Source: Bemisia tabaci (taxonomy: Eukaryota > Arthropoda > Insecta > Hemiptera > Aleyrodidae). Taken from it: DNA of 64,000 nt. The position numbers and the translations under genes were made by a program. This document shows, in pieces, positions 47,401-56,413 of this stretch. The notes below the pieces were generated by a model. It saw only the letters and a list, made by a program, of their open reading frames with translations, ran no database searches and was not told the DNA's origin. The DNA lies in the NCBI RefSeq assembly GCF_918797505.1, contig NC_092801.1, positions 13,888,001 to 13,952,000 of the forward strand. Direction: 5' to 3'. Position 1 is the first letter of the stretch, and each line of letters begins with the position of its first letter.

Positions 47401-50400
47401 GATTGGCCGGGACCCCCCCCCCCCGTTTTTTCAGAAAAAAATGAAGAAAGCCTGGTAAAATAGCTGCTGAAATAAATTTAAGGCTTTTGTAAAAGTATTT
47501 TGATGAAAATTGGCAAGAAAAAGAAGCAAATAATTGAAATTTAATTGTTAGGGTGTTTACCAGTCATGAAAAACCAAAATTGGGGACTTTCAGGAACTTA
47601 AGTGGACTTAAGTAGGACGTCATTTTCCTCACCGGAGGTGGCTGGCTACCGACACTCTTGACAAAAATACACGCCGGGCCGTGGGTAACAGGTCTAGAAA
47701 AATACATTTGAAACCAAGACGTTTCGGCTGGAAACACAGCAGAGTAACAACATCATTCATCTCATTTTAAAAATTACAACCGAGTATATTAAGTTTTAAA
47801 ATAAAAAAATGTATTCTATTTGACGAAGAGGGCTCCGGTGTTTCCAGTCGAAACGTCTTGGTTTCAAATGTTTTTTTCTTGCCATGTTACACGCGGTGTA
47901 TATTTTGTTTAAATTTATTTCTTGAGTATTCAACACACATCACGTAATTAATAAGTTTGGTTAAGTATATGTCATGCTCATGTTACACCTCTTCAAAATA
48001 TGTCCGACTGGATCACCTACATGATATTAATCTATATTTTGAATGGGCGAGTAGGCAGGGTAAAAATTAAACTTTCAGAGACATGTTAGCTCAACAAAAT
48101 TTGGAGCAGAAGACGTGGAATATTTAAAACTTCCAACATCATCTTATTCATTTTGAATTTTTAAAATTCAAAAATCCAAGATGGTGGACGTGGCCTACGA
48201 CGCTCTTCGGTTCCTAGCTGTTTCCAATCGAATTTGTGAGACTTTGTAATGGTATCAGAAAGCCTTTTTTTTGACCGGAAACTCGAATTGTAAGAAAAGT
48301 TTTCACAATTTGAAAATTCAAAATGGCGGATGCGGCCTTAAGTGTTATATTGGTTTTTCAAAAGTGTCTAATCTTGCAATCAGGATCTATATTCTTTTTC
48401 TGCTTATTTTCAAACTTAATTTACCCTCAGTTATATGATACCTTGCTGATATAGGCGCGCTCCTCAACACTTTTATGTTGAAATTAATTGTTCCAAATCG
48501 TTATTATTTTTGCAGGCAATCCCGAGACGGTTTTTGACTTTAAAGCGAACAACATTCCCGGACTCCTCCCTCATGGCATGACAATTGACACCGAAGACAA
48601 CCTGTACGTCGCAATGTACGGTGGATATCAAGTGAGTAAATGGGCACCAATGGGCCAGTAGACAAAGTACGAATTTAAGCTGCAGTTTCATACAAGTTCC
48701 TTTGCCAAAATTTTAGGTAGAACACGATTCGGGACACGAGAAATACTGAAATTAACTCTTAATCAAGACAGTGAAGTTGTTTATGCAGTGGAAAAACAAG
48801 GATAAAAAAACGGGAAACAAGGCTAAAAAAACACAATTTATGAAACCCGAGACGTTTCGACTCAAAACTGAGTCATTTTCAGTCGAGACAATAAACATTT
48901 AAAAGAAAAACGATAAAAAACCTGAGCCCTACATGGTGGTGGCCGGGATCTGAGAGCTCTCAGCCTTGTTTCCCGTTTTTTCATCTTTGTTTTTCCACTG
49001 TTATCATTGTCTTGGGCTGCTCCTAAAAATTTGTTGTTTATGCATATATTCAAACTTCTCGCTCATAGACAAAACAATACCTAATCTACTTGAGTTCAAT
49101 TCACGGTCTCTAGAATTCTTGACCAAGCTTATCCTCCGATTTTTTTCTGATTTTCCCTGATTTTCAGGAGATTCCTCTGACGAGGGATCAAAATTTACTA
49201 AACGCAAAAAATATGCAACTCTCCGGGTGACGGATGTTTTAAAATCGATTTTTTTCATCTTCCTGCGGAGATTTCAGCGTACATCTCAATATTCAAGTAG
49301 AAAAGTGTTCCTGGTGTTTATACAAATATTATCTGGTCAATCAAAGGTTCTCTAATATTCAGATGATTTGAGTATTCAAGTATGCTGTATGAGAAACGAA
49401 TATGAATAGGACCCCTTTCCGAATAGAGAGTTTACAGGTGTCTGAAATTTGATGAATTTCGTGTTTAAACGGAAACTACTGATTGATCTGAACACGAGGA
49501 TACCCTTGGTTCACGAATTGAACAATTATTGGAGAAGATTTGACGAAATGATCTAATCTGCTAAAATACGCGTGTTTAAATGGGGAATGCCACCAGATGA
49601 CGTCACTAGGTGGTGCATTTTCTCACGTTTGAATCTATTTTTATACAATTTTCCATACCAGAGAAAAATCATAAAAAATACTGTGAAATCAGCTCTTTAA
49701 GGGGAGCCAGACACTTGAAAATTGAACAAAAAATGTTTTTTTATTTTCTGGCTAATCTTAATCTCCTACTCCTTTAGTTTAATTTCAGACCAAGTTTTAC
49801 TTGATCTGATGAGTAGTTTTGAAGTTATGCGCGGTTTAGTGAGGGAAGGTTCACTAAATACACTACTAATTACACTAAAACTGATTTTGCTGTTTTTTTT
49901 AATTCCTCATTCCCCGAAAACTACATTTTTCAGCACTCATGTACCTTTTTCTCAGGATCTACTGAACCGATTTTCAAAAACTTTGTTTTGTTCTAATCCT
50001 TGCACTCTCCTGCACATTTTAACACCAGCTTTTTCAAAATTTCGAGCTGGATTTTTTTAATTTGATTTCAAATGTCCAAATTCTTTGAATTCTAACAAAA
50101 AAATTTCAAAATTCAGAAAAATTTCAAATTTTTAAATTTTAAAAAAAGCCCGTGTTAAAATGTTCAGGAGGGTTCAAAGTTCAAAACAAAAAAAAAGAAG
50201 TAATTTTTGTTCAGTAGATCCTGAGAAAAAGGTACAAACGTTAACATTGGGAAGATAGGGTGTCTGGCTCCCCTTAAGCACTTTCAGATATAGTAATAAA
50301 TTGCATGCAAATTCTCCATTCGTCCAGATCATAAAAATAGACCCCACGCGAGGGGTTGTGCTGCTGACCATGGAACTGCCTATTGCGCTTGTGACGGACA

Positions 50401-50606
50401 TGAGGTGGGGCGGTTGGGACCTGGACATTCTCTTCGTGACGTCATCCAGGATGGGGCTCAACGAGACAGAATTGGAGGAGCAGCCGTGGGCAGGTCGTGT
50501 GATCGCTATGACTGGACTCAACGCCACCGGGTGCATCTCCCACGAGGCAGTCATCTGTCTCCCGGGACGATCGGACGACGCAGATATCTGTAGCGCCCCA
50601 AGTTAA
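41265..50606 (+). CDS. regucalcin: Regucalcin / SMP-30-like (SGL family) gene, five recognised exons
   Basis: Five exons with GT/AG borders encode a six-bladed propeller protein of the SMP-30/gluconolactonase family: 41,265-41,479, 43,356-43,555, 46,920-47,144, 48,516-48,631 and 50,328-50,606. Phases are 1,1,1,0. Family landmarks in order: LEEPHFD (Glu metal ligand), FFNDGKTD..GRLWVG, SNGLAWN (Asn ligand), PHGMTID (usually PDGM), and LFVTSS near the C-terminus. Family members bind Ca or other divalent metals and many hydrolyse lactones in the cytosol. Two oddities: exon 2 needs a change of frame, and the Asp ligand is His. A first coding exon with an ATG was not found; exon 1 begins with a hydrophobic run (FLLPVALLYF) that could be part of a signal peptide. 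Introns are full of transposons. It could be a recently disabled copy or contain an assembly error. Confidence 0.8.
41565..41816. mobile_element. GTCACCTTCC fold-back family, copy 2
   Basis: CGTCACCTTCCAGGCAAAGT at the left pairs with ACTTTGCCTGGAAGGTGAGG at the right. The arms continue with ATCACAAGCGCCATG / CATGGCGCTTGTGAT and AAATTTCCGCCGCCATTTTA. The host reads ATACAT|insert|CATGTTTCTTAACC, so CAT is duplicated. Confidence 0.82.
42055..42218. mobile_element. CAGTGGCGTGGCG-family MITE, copy 4 (intact)
   Basis: 164 bp from CAGTGGCGTGGCGTGAAGG to GCACGCCACGCCACTG, flanked by exact 8-bp duplications AACTAAAC (42047-42054, 42219-42226). It lies in intron 1 of the regucalcin-like gene. Confidence 0.92.
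42898..43151. mobile_element. CGACGGTG-family MITE, copy 2
   Basis: CGACGGTGAAACTACCAGAC to TGGTATTTTCTCCGTCG, flanked by ATAT on both sides. A different sequence subtype (GAAACTACC) from the TAAGTCGG subtype of copies 1 and 3. It ends about 200 bp before exon 2. Confidence 0.88.
43356..43555 (+). CDS. regucalcin: Regucalcin-like exon 2, with an internal frame change
   Basis: Acceptor TTTTTTACGCAG, donor G|GTGAGT. In phase with exon 1 it reads DQTVGAFAPVKNARDQFLAV and then hits a stop (CCTACTTAG). The conserved remainder (YLVLLFWDG, YPGNFFNDGKTDVEGRLWVG) is in the frame shifted by one base, and only that frame is in phase with exon 3. The family Arg before FND is Phe here. One base has been lost, or two gained, between FLAV and YLVLL. 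Confidence 0.75.
43607..43871. mobile_element. Fold-back element, ATATGGACCGCGTT ends (intron 2)
   Basis: AGAAAGGAACCAAGCCACAT on the left pairs with ATGTGGCTTGGTTCCTTTCT on the right. The arms of about 90 bp continue through CAGCTATTGCCAA and TTTAATTTTTTACG. Immediately left, ATGGACCGGTAGACAA is a fragment of the ATGGACCACTAGACA family. Confidence 0.85.
44014..45122. mobile_element. hAT-like element, CAGGGCCGGATTTA ends (1.1 kb, intron 2)
   Basis: CAGGGCCGGATTTACC at the left pairs with TTAATCCGGCCCTG at the right. Exact 8-bp duplications GGTGAATT lie at 44006-44013 and 45123-45130. The termini and duplication are classic hAT. No transposase is present. It holds a CGACGGTG MITE (44,305-44,557) and a tandem duplication of an ~85-bp CAATGCGTGAAGTATTC unit (about 44,600-44,760). 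The host sequence either side matches the dispersed repeat also seen at 36,650-36,860. Confidence 0.92.
44305..44557. mobile_element. CGACGGTG-family MITE, copy 3, with empty site known
   Basis: CGACGGTGTAAGTCGGCAAT to CCGACTTACACCGTCG, flanked by ATAA on both sides (44301-04, 44558-61). The related hAT copy at 55,950 reads ACAAACATAAATGTGG, exactly the sequence expected before insertion. Confidence 0.95.
45480..45660. repeat. Dispersed repeat shared with 56.6-56.8 kb
   Basis: ACTCATGAGCCGTGG, GCTGACGTTATCGGCGCTTT, CCCATTCATTCTT and AATACGTCCG blocks recur in the same order at about 56,615-56,790. Confidence 0.65.
45716..45875. mobile_element. CAGTGGCGTGGCG-family MITE, copy 5 (decayed)
   Basis: TAGTGGCAAGGCGGGAATG to GCACGCCACACCACTG with many substitutions. 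No matching flanks. It is the most diverged of the five. Confidence 0.7.
45938..46638. mobile_element. AAGGTGATTCGATGG fold-back family, copy with nested MITE
   Basis: AAGGTGATTCGATGGACACG to CCATCGAATCACCTT. The arms match 39,284-39,722. The right arm is opened at GATGCGATAT by the CGACGGTG MITE at 46,335-46,587 and resumes at ATATATCGCATGCCGTTCTG. Confidence 0.88.
46335..46587. mobile_element. CGACGGTG-family MITE, copy 4, nested
   Basis: CGACGGTGAAACTACCAAAC to GGTAGTTTCACCGTCG with ATAT either side. Uninterrupted copies of the host site (GCGATACATCGCATGCCG at 25,054 and 39,674) show the pre-insertion state. Confidence 0.94.
46893..46913 (+). repeat. (TG)n microsatellite in the exon 3 acceptor tract
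   Basis: About ten TG dinucleotides end six bases before the AG of the exon 3 acceptor (TTTACAG|G), occupying the position of the polypyrimidine tract. Confidence 0.9.
46920..47144 (+). CDS. regucalcin: Regucalcin-like exon 3
   Basis: It begins GC after the AG at 46,918-46,919, completing the Gly codon split from exon 2, and ends A|GTACGT. It encodes GTEGPALESGPAGRVPNRGN, an FYSYSTEICG segment, the metal-binding SNGLAWN motif, and YYIDSGTFKVTKLKYDRRTG. No disruptions. Confidence 0.88.
47145..48515. other. Intron 3, with a fold-back at 47,662-47,908
   Basis: TTTGAAACCAAGACGTTTCG at about 47,708 pairs with CGAAACGTCTTGGTTTCAAA near 47,850, flanked by TTCCAGTCGAAACG-type blocks. A C run lies at 47,415-47,424. 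Confidence 0.6.
48516..48631 (+). CDS. regucalcin: Regucalcin-like exon 4, Asp-to-His at the metal site
   Basis: Acceptor TTATTTTTGCAG, donor A|GTGAGT, phase 1 in and 0 out. It encodes SNPETVFDFKANNIPGLLPH and GMTIDTEDNLYVAMYGGYQ. The family has PDGM at this place, the Asp being a metal ligand and catalytic base in characterised SMP-30. Here it is His (CAT; one base from GAT). Confidence 0.88.
48632..50327. other. Intron 4 with transposon fragments
   Basis: A left-end fragment of the ATGGACCACTAGACA family (ATGGGCCAGTAGACAAAG, 48,649) follows the donor directly. A fold-back-like GAGACGTTTCGACT block lies at 48,850. The TTAA-flanked element at 49,701-50,273 occupies the 3' end. Confidence 0.55.
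49701..50273. mobile_element. piggyBac-like nonautonomous element in TTAA
   Basis: GGGGAGCCAGACACTTG at the left and GTGTCTGGCTCCCC at the right, each bordered by TTAA (49697-49700, 50274-50277). Inner inverted pieces (TACCTTTTTCTCAGGATCTA and TAGATCCTGAGAAAAAGGTA) support a single element. TTAA flanks are diagnostic of piggyBac-type insertion. No transposase. Confidence 0.78.
50328..50606 (+). CDS. regucalcin: Regucalcin-like terminal exon
   Basis: Acceptor CATTCGTCCAG, in phase 0. It encodes IIKIDPTRGVVLLTMELPIA, TDMRWGGWDLDILFVTSS and a C-terminal region ending DADICSAPS, then TAA at 50,604. An AATAAA that could end the transcript occurs near 50,903, but inside a transposon. Confidence 0.85.
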   Translation: MIKIDPTRGVVLLTMELPIALVTDMRWGGWDLDILFVTSSRMGLNETELEEQPWAGRVIAMTGLNATGCISHEAVICLPGRSDDADICSAPS

Positions 50607-50807
50607 GTCTACCTCACCGATGGAGCATCAGGACGTATTTCTGCCGAACGGAATTTTACAGGGCGTCTCAGGATTAAGTACGAATATTGACGGAGTCGAT
50701 TCTTTGGGTCAAAAAAAGACGTTATCGTGGTATACCGTTTCTGCCAAAAACGGTTTCCCTAGGGGCCGCGGCGCAGTGGCGCGGCCAATAGAGATGTTGC
50801 ATGTAAA

Positions 50808-50865
50808 TTCAACGTAATAAAGGTGTGGTTTTTTTTAGAGAGAAAATATCGCATTCGAGTGCATC
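50808..50865 (+). repeat. Short fragment of the AAGGTGATTCGATGG fold-back family
   Basis: TTCAACGTAATAAAGGTGTG, TTTTTTTTAGAGAGAAAA and TCGCATTCGAGTGC match the inner left arm only. Confidence 0.8.
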
Positions 50866-50902
50866 AATCCTATTGTTGTTATTAACTACATCAATCCTAT
50901 TG

Positions 50903-51148
50903 AATAAAGAAGAAGATTTAATTAAAATATGGGTAAACAAGGCTAAAAATTATTGAAACACTAAAAGGCCGTTATCACGTAACCACATGCCACGGCTGGG
51001 GTCAGGTCGCCACTCAATTTTTTACTTGTTTTTATTTATTTTTGAAGCTGAAAATGAGCTGGTAGCAGCTCGAAACGTCCTGCCTTTTAGTGTTTCAATA
51101 ATTTTTAGCTTTGTTTACCCATATTTTAATTAAATCTCCTTCTTTATT
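50903..51148. mobile_element. Fold-back element downstream of the regucalcin-like gene
   Basis: AATAAAGAAGAAGATTTAAT at the left pairs with ATTAAATCTCCTTCTTTATT at the right, continuing through ATATGGGTAAACAA and ATTATTGAAACACTAAAAGG. Arms about 80 bp. Confidence 0.82.
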
Positions 51149-52500
51149 CGTATATTCGGGCTATGTTTTTGTGCTTTATCACTCCTACTGTTCAATCTAA
51201 TAAAGCCCCCAGATTGAAATTTGTCCATTGTAAAATTTCATGCACGAAGGGCGTTTCTGCTTAAAGAAGCTCCGCTCAAAACATAATTGGACGCGTATTT
51301 TTACCAAACAGAGAAATTGGTTAACATGTCCAAAAACAAATGTCCAGAGCAAAAAAATGTCCAATATAAGAAAAGTCCATGAGTGAAAAATATCCAAGTA
51401 TCTGGAATGTCCAGTAATGGTACCACCGTCAATATTAAAAAAACCCAAATGTCCGGTTACTGTGAGTCATAATTAAATTTCCTTACGATTTAAGTACCTG
51501 TCGGTAGAAATTCTTCATACTTTCTCATCACTTTCGTTTCGCGGTTTGTTGCTAACCTACGTATTCCCCTAGGATATCGAGGAATATTGTCTTCATATTT
51601 AAATTCTTGATACCGGTAGTTGCGCTTGACGATTCTGTCCTGATTTGGACTACGTTTTGCAATTTGGAACTATAAATTCTAGCTTGGTTTTAAAACAACG
51701 TATGTGCCAGTAGTTTCCCTATGCACACAAGTGTTTTTCCAGAAGAGCCATAATTTCGTCACCTTCCAGGCAAAGTATCACAAGCGCCACTTTGCCAACT
51801 TTTCAGGAGACACAAAAAACTGAGCTGCGGTCACAAAAGACGGGTTTTAGGCTTGAAACTTGGAATGTAGGTCCAGCACACCTCCCTGCTTCGATTTTTA
51901 ATGAAATTTCTGTAAAAAAAGTTTTTTTATTCGAAAATTGGCGCTTGTGATATCGCGTTCTCGGGCCATTCGGCGAACCCCTTGGCGCTTGTGATACGAA
52001 CATGGCGCTTGTGATACGAGTTCCTTTTCTGTGGTAACGATGGAAGTATCGCATCCGCCAGTTTAGAGAGAATAAAATCGAGAGAGAAAGCGATCAGACT
52101 TGCATGTTCAAAAATGTTTCCACACAGTTCTGAATGTTTTGACACGTATATTTGCGTGACGAACGCGGAAAGGGTGAAAACATAGTCACGGGACGCATGG
52201 CGGGTGGCATCAACGAAATTTGCAGGCTGTTTAATTCTATGGACGTCGCTAAAGGACTGACTCGATACTTTCGGGGCTAAAGAGTCAAAAGTTGCAGTTG
52301 ACCGATAGGCTGATGGTTGCAGAAAATAATTACCCCCCTCGTATTTTTTTTCTTTATTTTGGCAATCAAAATCACTTGAGAAGGGCAGCATAGAAAATGA
52401 TATGCACTTTGTATGTGCTGCCAAAAAATTTGAGACCAGCTGACCGTCTTTCAAAATCGGGGGATTTGGGGGGAGGCATCTTTAAACATTTTCAATATTT
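51149..52500. repeat. Unassigned, with a GTCACCTTCC family member at 51.76-52.03 kb
   Basis: CGTCACCTTCCAGGCAAAGT at 51,757 begins a family copy in which GGCGCTTGTGATA recurs three times (51,940; 51,983; 52,003). The minus-strand frames across 51.9-52.4 kb have no recognisable domain. Confidence 0.5.
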
Positions 52501-53083
52501 TATGGAGAAACGCACTTAATGCTAATTTTCGACGTATATTCTAGCGTATTCGTATTCGCAAAGTGTTTTTTCCTCTGAAATAAAGGGACTCAAGTTTTTT
52601 AAGGATCCTTGGATTCTAGTTATTGATTCTTGGAGGTCAGAGTACAAAGAAGCAGTTTTTATTCGTTTCAGAAAAATGAGTCTGAATTTCTAAATTTCAT
52701 GGCACCACATGGTTTAACTGTAAAAAGTGTCACACTGCGACTAGCTTCATTAGAGCATCCTTTAAACCTTTTTTTTTCTTTTGGTTTCTTTTTTTTTTTT
52801 CTTCATAATCTGAACTTGCACCTAGCACTCCAAATATCTCACATTTCAAAGAAAACAGATTGAAAATTGTTCTCTGCTTCTCCTTTTCTTTTTTCAATCA
52901 AATAGTTAAGACCTTTGAAAGTTAGAAGCTTACAGAAGGCAAAAGAGGGCTTGCAGTAAAACTAAAAACTTCACATTCTATATCGTATTCTGCATTTATT
53001 AATAGGAGTATAAAGAAGAGCTTATGATTTAATTAACAGCCAGAAACAGTATCACAAGGCAGATTGCATTTTATGCAGCAAAA
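52501..53083. other. AT-rich DNA, no feature recognised
   Basis: Long T-rich tracts; no coding evidence. Confidence 0.35.
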
Positions 53084-53195
53084 CTCTCAGAGAAATAATA
53101 AAAACTCTCAGAAAAATAATAAAAATTCTCAGACAAATAATAAAAACTCTCAGAAAAATAATAACAATTCTCAGACAAATAAAAACTCCAACAAA
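53084..53195 (+). repeat. Tandem repeat, 20-21-bp unit x 5
   Basis: The unit AAAACTCTCAGAAAAATAAT repeats about five times, alternating ACTCTCAGAAAA and ATTCTCAGACAA versions, which suggests a higher-order two-unit period. Confidence 0.9.
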
Positions 53196-53527
53196 ATCAT
53201 CATGCCGATTTGATGACTAGCTAAGTTCAGCTCGGAAGCTCCTCCAAAAAGTGGACGACATAGAAAAAAAACTTAGGCACAGTACAAATGCAGACACGTG
53301 TAGAATATATGGAGAGGGATTAGCACCTTGACCGAGAATTGCCTGTATTCTACTTGCGACAACTGTCTTCTACTGTCTAGTGACAGAGCGAACCTTCTGT
53401 GATAATACTGAAAAATAAAACAAGAAACATTTCAAACTTGGTATCTACAGTAGTAAATTCCATATTAATGTAAAAAACATTGCCTGCCAGTGTTTTCAAT
53501 ACAAATCAACGATGGAGCTATAAAAAT

Positions 53528-54263
53528 GGGCGGCACCCGATTCCCTCCCGAGATTCCCTCCCGGATCCGATTCCCTCCCGCTAATGACCGCTGCCCAAGT
53601 CCGTTTCCGATTCCCTCCCGCTAATGACCTTTAATAAAATGAAGCGGCAACGTCGCTTTAATCATTCAACTTACCATTTCCAGAGAGATGCGCTGTTTCC
53701 CGTGAGTGTTTCAGGAAAATTAGGGTATATTCACAAAATTATGATGATTTGATGAAGAAAGTGGGCTAGGTTGATAGAAAGTTCCCAAAGTCTATTTCAT
53801 ATGCATGCATAAAACAAAATTTGAGAACCCTCTCTCCCTTCTATGACCCTCTTCATGGCTGCCGGATGTTCACAGAAAAACTAAAAGGGGTGTAGAGAGC
53901 CCGATGCGTCACACAAAAAATAAAATCACAGTAGTAAGTCATGTTCATGGCTGCCGGATGTTCACAGAAAAACTACATACAACATGCATATGAACACATA
54001 CATATGAAACAGACTTTGGGAACTTTCTATCAACCTAGCCCACTTTCTTCATCAAATCATCATAATTTTGTGAATATACACTAATTTTCCTGAAACACTC
54101 ACGGGAAACAGCGCATCTCTCTGGAAATGGTAAGTTGAATGATTAAAGCGACGTTGCCGCTTCATTTTATTAAAGGTCATTAGCGGGAGGGAATCGGAAA
54201 CGGACTTGGGCAGCGGTCATTAGCGGGAGGGAATCGGATCCGGGAGGGAATCGGGTGCCGCCC
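53528..54263. mobile_element. 736-bp palindromic element with exact 8-bp target duplication
   Basis: GGGCGGCACCCGATTCCC to GGGAATCGGGTGCCGCCC, flanked by ATAAAAAT on both sides (53520-53527, 54264-54271). The left arm (53,528-53,806) and the right arm (53,999-54,263) are almost identical. I see only a 13-bp extra GATTCCCTCCC-type unit on the left and two or three substitutions. Each arm contains repeated GATTCCCTCCCG and CTAATGACC words. The ~190-bp spacer holds a direct repeat of TGGCTGCCGGATGTTCACAG (53,856 and 53,947). Confidence 0.93.
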
Positions 54264-54271
54264 ATAAAAAT

Positions 54272-54993
54272 GTGTATATCGGTTGCGTATTTTCAAAGTC
54301 TCTGTCCCTTCTTTATTTTTTAAGGTAAAAGCACACTGACGGAACATTGTGGCTTGAAATTCTTATACTTATGTTAGGTTTCATGGGAGAAGAAAAATCA
54401 CCTTACTTTTGAAAATGATAATAAAATATGAGTTGACCAAGACCAATAACTCAATAACAACAATCGTCTCTGCTTGAATGCTGAAATTTCAACAATTCTG
54501 TAACGAATCCATTTTAGTGGCTTTAGGTGATTGATTATCTAAAGGAACCTATGTGTTTCAACTGAGAAGGGGGATTTTAAAGCCCAGCAAAGTCACTAAC
54601 GACATTGTGAAGATTGTGCTTATTGTCATGCACTGTCATCAAAACTCAAGTTTCAATATGTTTGCCATGTTCTCCTTGTCTTTGATTATTCACTGTAAAA
54701 CCATCTGGATAACAGTTCATTTCAACTCTATCCATTCACTTTTTTGTGATGAGAGAAGCTTCACAATGTTGGCAACACTTTGCTGGGTTTAGAAGCAACC
54801 TCCTCAATTTAACCATCTATAGATTTGGATGTGTCTGATAATCAGGATCCGAAGTCCTTGTCTTGTGAGAAGGACCTACTTAACTGTTGATGACATAGGG
54901 CCAGATAGTAAACAACTACATAAATAGACAACTTTTGTAGTTTTCTTTCCTGCCACAGAGATTCAGATCCATAGAAATTGTTCTATGCTATAT
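54272..54993. other. No gene seen
   Basis: Single-copy-looking AT-rich DNA. No supportable frame. Confidence 0.35.
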
Positions 54994-55250
54994 CAGCGGT
55001 AGAACTGCAGAAATGTATATTTTGGTCACAGTGCTTCAAAATCTCTGCTTCTATTTTGTTCTCTAAAAGGAAATTAAACCAACATCATGGCTTGAAATTT
55101 TCACAGTATGTTCTTCACAAAGAAAAGACAAGTAACTGAAGTTTTCAAGAAATGACGTCCAGTCGTTATCCACATAGAAAATAAAGTACGGCAACCAAGA
55201 AGTTTGCAACACTGCGAGCCCAGATACGCATTCGTGCGGTTTTACCATCG
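54994..55250. mobile_element. CGACGGTG-family MITE, copy 5 (old)
   Basis: CAGCGGTAGAACTGCAG to GTGCGGTTTTACCATCG, flanked by ATAT and ATGT. The interior keeps the family order (AAAATCTCTGC, CAACATCATGG, AAATAAAGTACGG) with many changes. Confidence 0.7.
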
Positions 55251-55659
55251 ATGTAGACCTGCTCCATTCCTACTGTCTGTGCTTACAAATGCAGTTATAG
55301 AAGAGTAGACACTTAACTTTTCCCAAGCCTAACTTATTTTCGGCTTCCAGAGAATCGCTATAGTGGATTGAAGTGACAATATTTTTGAACAAACTTATTG
55401 TGAATGAGAAGCCTGCACGTAGATCTGAGCATCCATGAAAAACAGCTCACACAAAATAAACAAAACTATCACCGATATTTGTGGCATCATTACCGTAAAC
55501 CGATGTTTCATTAAAGTTACTGATAAATAGAGAAAACACTACACGAACACTTTCAGGAATGAGAATGACTTTTAGATGAGAATTGAGAAAAATGATCGAG
55601 AATGTAAATACTCGCGGACCTACAAAAACATTGCTGACGTCGCGAGTGCAACGTTGCCG

Positions 55660-55874
55660 GCGAGTAAAATGGCGCTTGTGATACTTTGCGCCCAGATGGC
55701 GCTTGTGATACGAAAGTACATCAACTTTAATCAAGTTTTATTAATATTTCTAGATTTTTGTTCTAAAAAAAATTATTATTTTCGTATGTAAATGCATCTC
55801 GTTTTTTCGAAACTACTCATAACTCAATTTCGGTAAAAATGGCGCTTTGTGATACTTTGCCGGGAAGGTGACGA
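55660..55874. repeat. GTCACCTTCC fold-back family, further copy
   Basis: AAAATGGCGCTTGTGATACT, AGATGGCGCTTGTGATACG and, at the right end, GTGATACTTTGCCGGGAAGG followed by TGACG. It abuts the hAT copy at 55.9 kb. Confidence 0.65.
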
Positions 55875-55894
55875 TTTATAGTTCCAAATTGCAA

Positions 55895-56413
55895 AATGCA
55901 GTCCATTTGATTGGCCTTCCATTCATAACAAACGAACGAAAAAATTATGAAAGAACAAACATAAATGTGGTTTAATAATTTTAACTTCTGCCGTTGCGCC
56001 GACCAGGGTGTTTGGCGCAATGCGTGAAGTATTCATGGAGTGTTGTAGGCGCTATGAGTTTCACGCTGACTGACGCGCCGCGCCGAAGGCATCTTCTTTT
56101 CATCTCAGTCCTCGTCATCATTGCTCTCTGCGCCGCTCCACTCAAGGTCAAATTGCGTGTTTGGTTTTTCTCTTAACTCGACTAATTAAAGGTGTTGTCT
56201 CTTGTACCACCGAAAGACGACAACATTAGATGTTTAATCAGGAAATGAGAGATCTTGTCGCATTTTCTCGTTTATACTTTATTTTCTAAATCCGATTTTT
56301 TCTCCTTTTTTTTGATACTTACCTACATTCAGAAAGATTTCAAATTTTGCTGCCCCCTACATTTTGCCGTCATGGGCCGCGACCCATGTGACCATCCCCT
56401 TAATCCGGCCATG
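55895..56413. mobile_element. hAT-like CAGGGCCGGATT element, 5'-truncated copy (empty-site reference)
   Basis: It matches the 44,014-45,122 element from CCTTCCATTCATAA (55,915) to CTTAATCCGGCCATG, with a single instead of duplicated CAATGCGTGAAGTATTC unit and no MITE in CATAAATGTGG. Confidence 0.82.

Noticed and set aside
51927..52454. 175-codon minus-strand frame
   Set aside because: It begins inside a GTCACCTTCC-family repeat, has no domain, and its composition is like neighbouring noncoding DNA.
53084..53195. CRISPR-like array
   Set aside because: The 20-bp units are directly adjacent with no unique spacers, and the DNA is eukaryotic.
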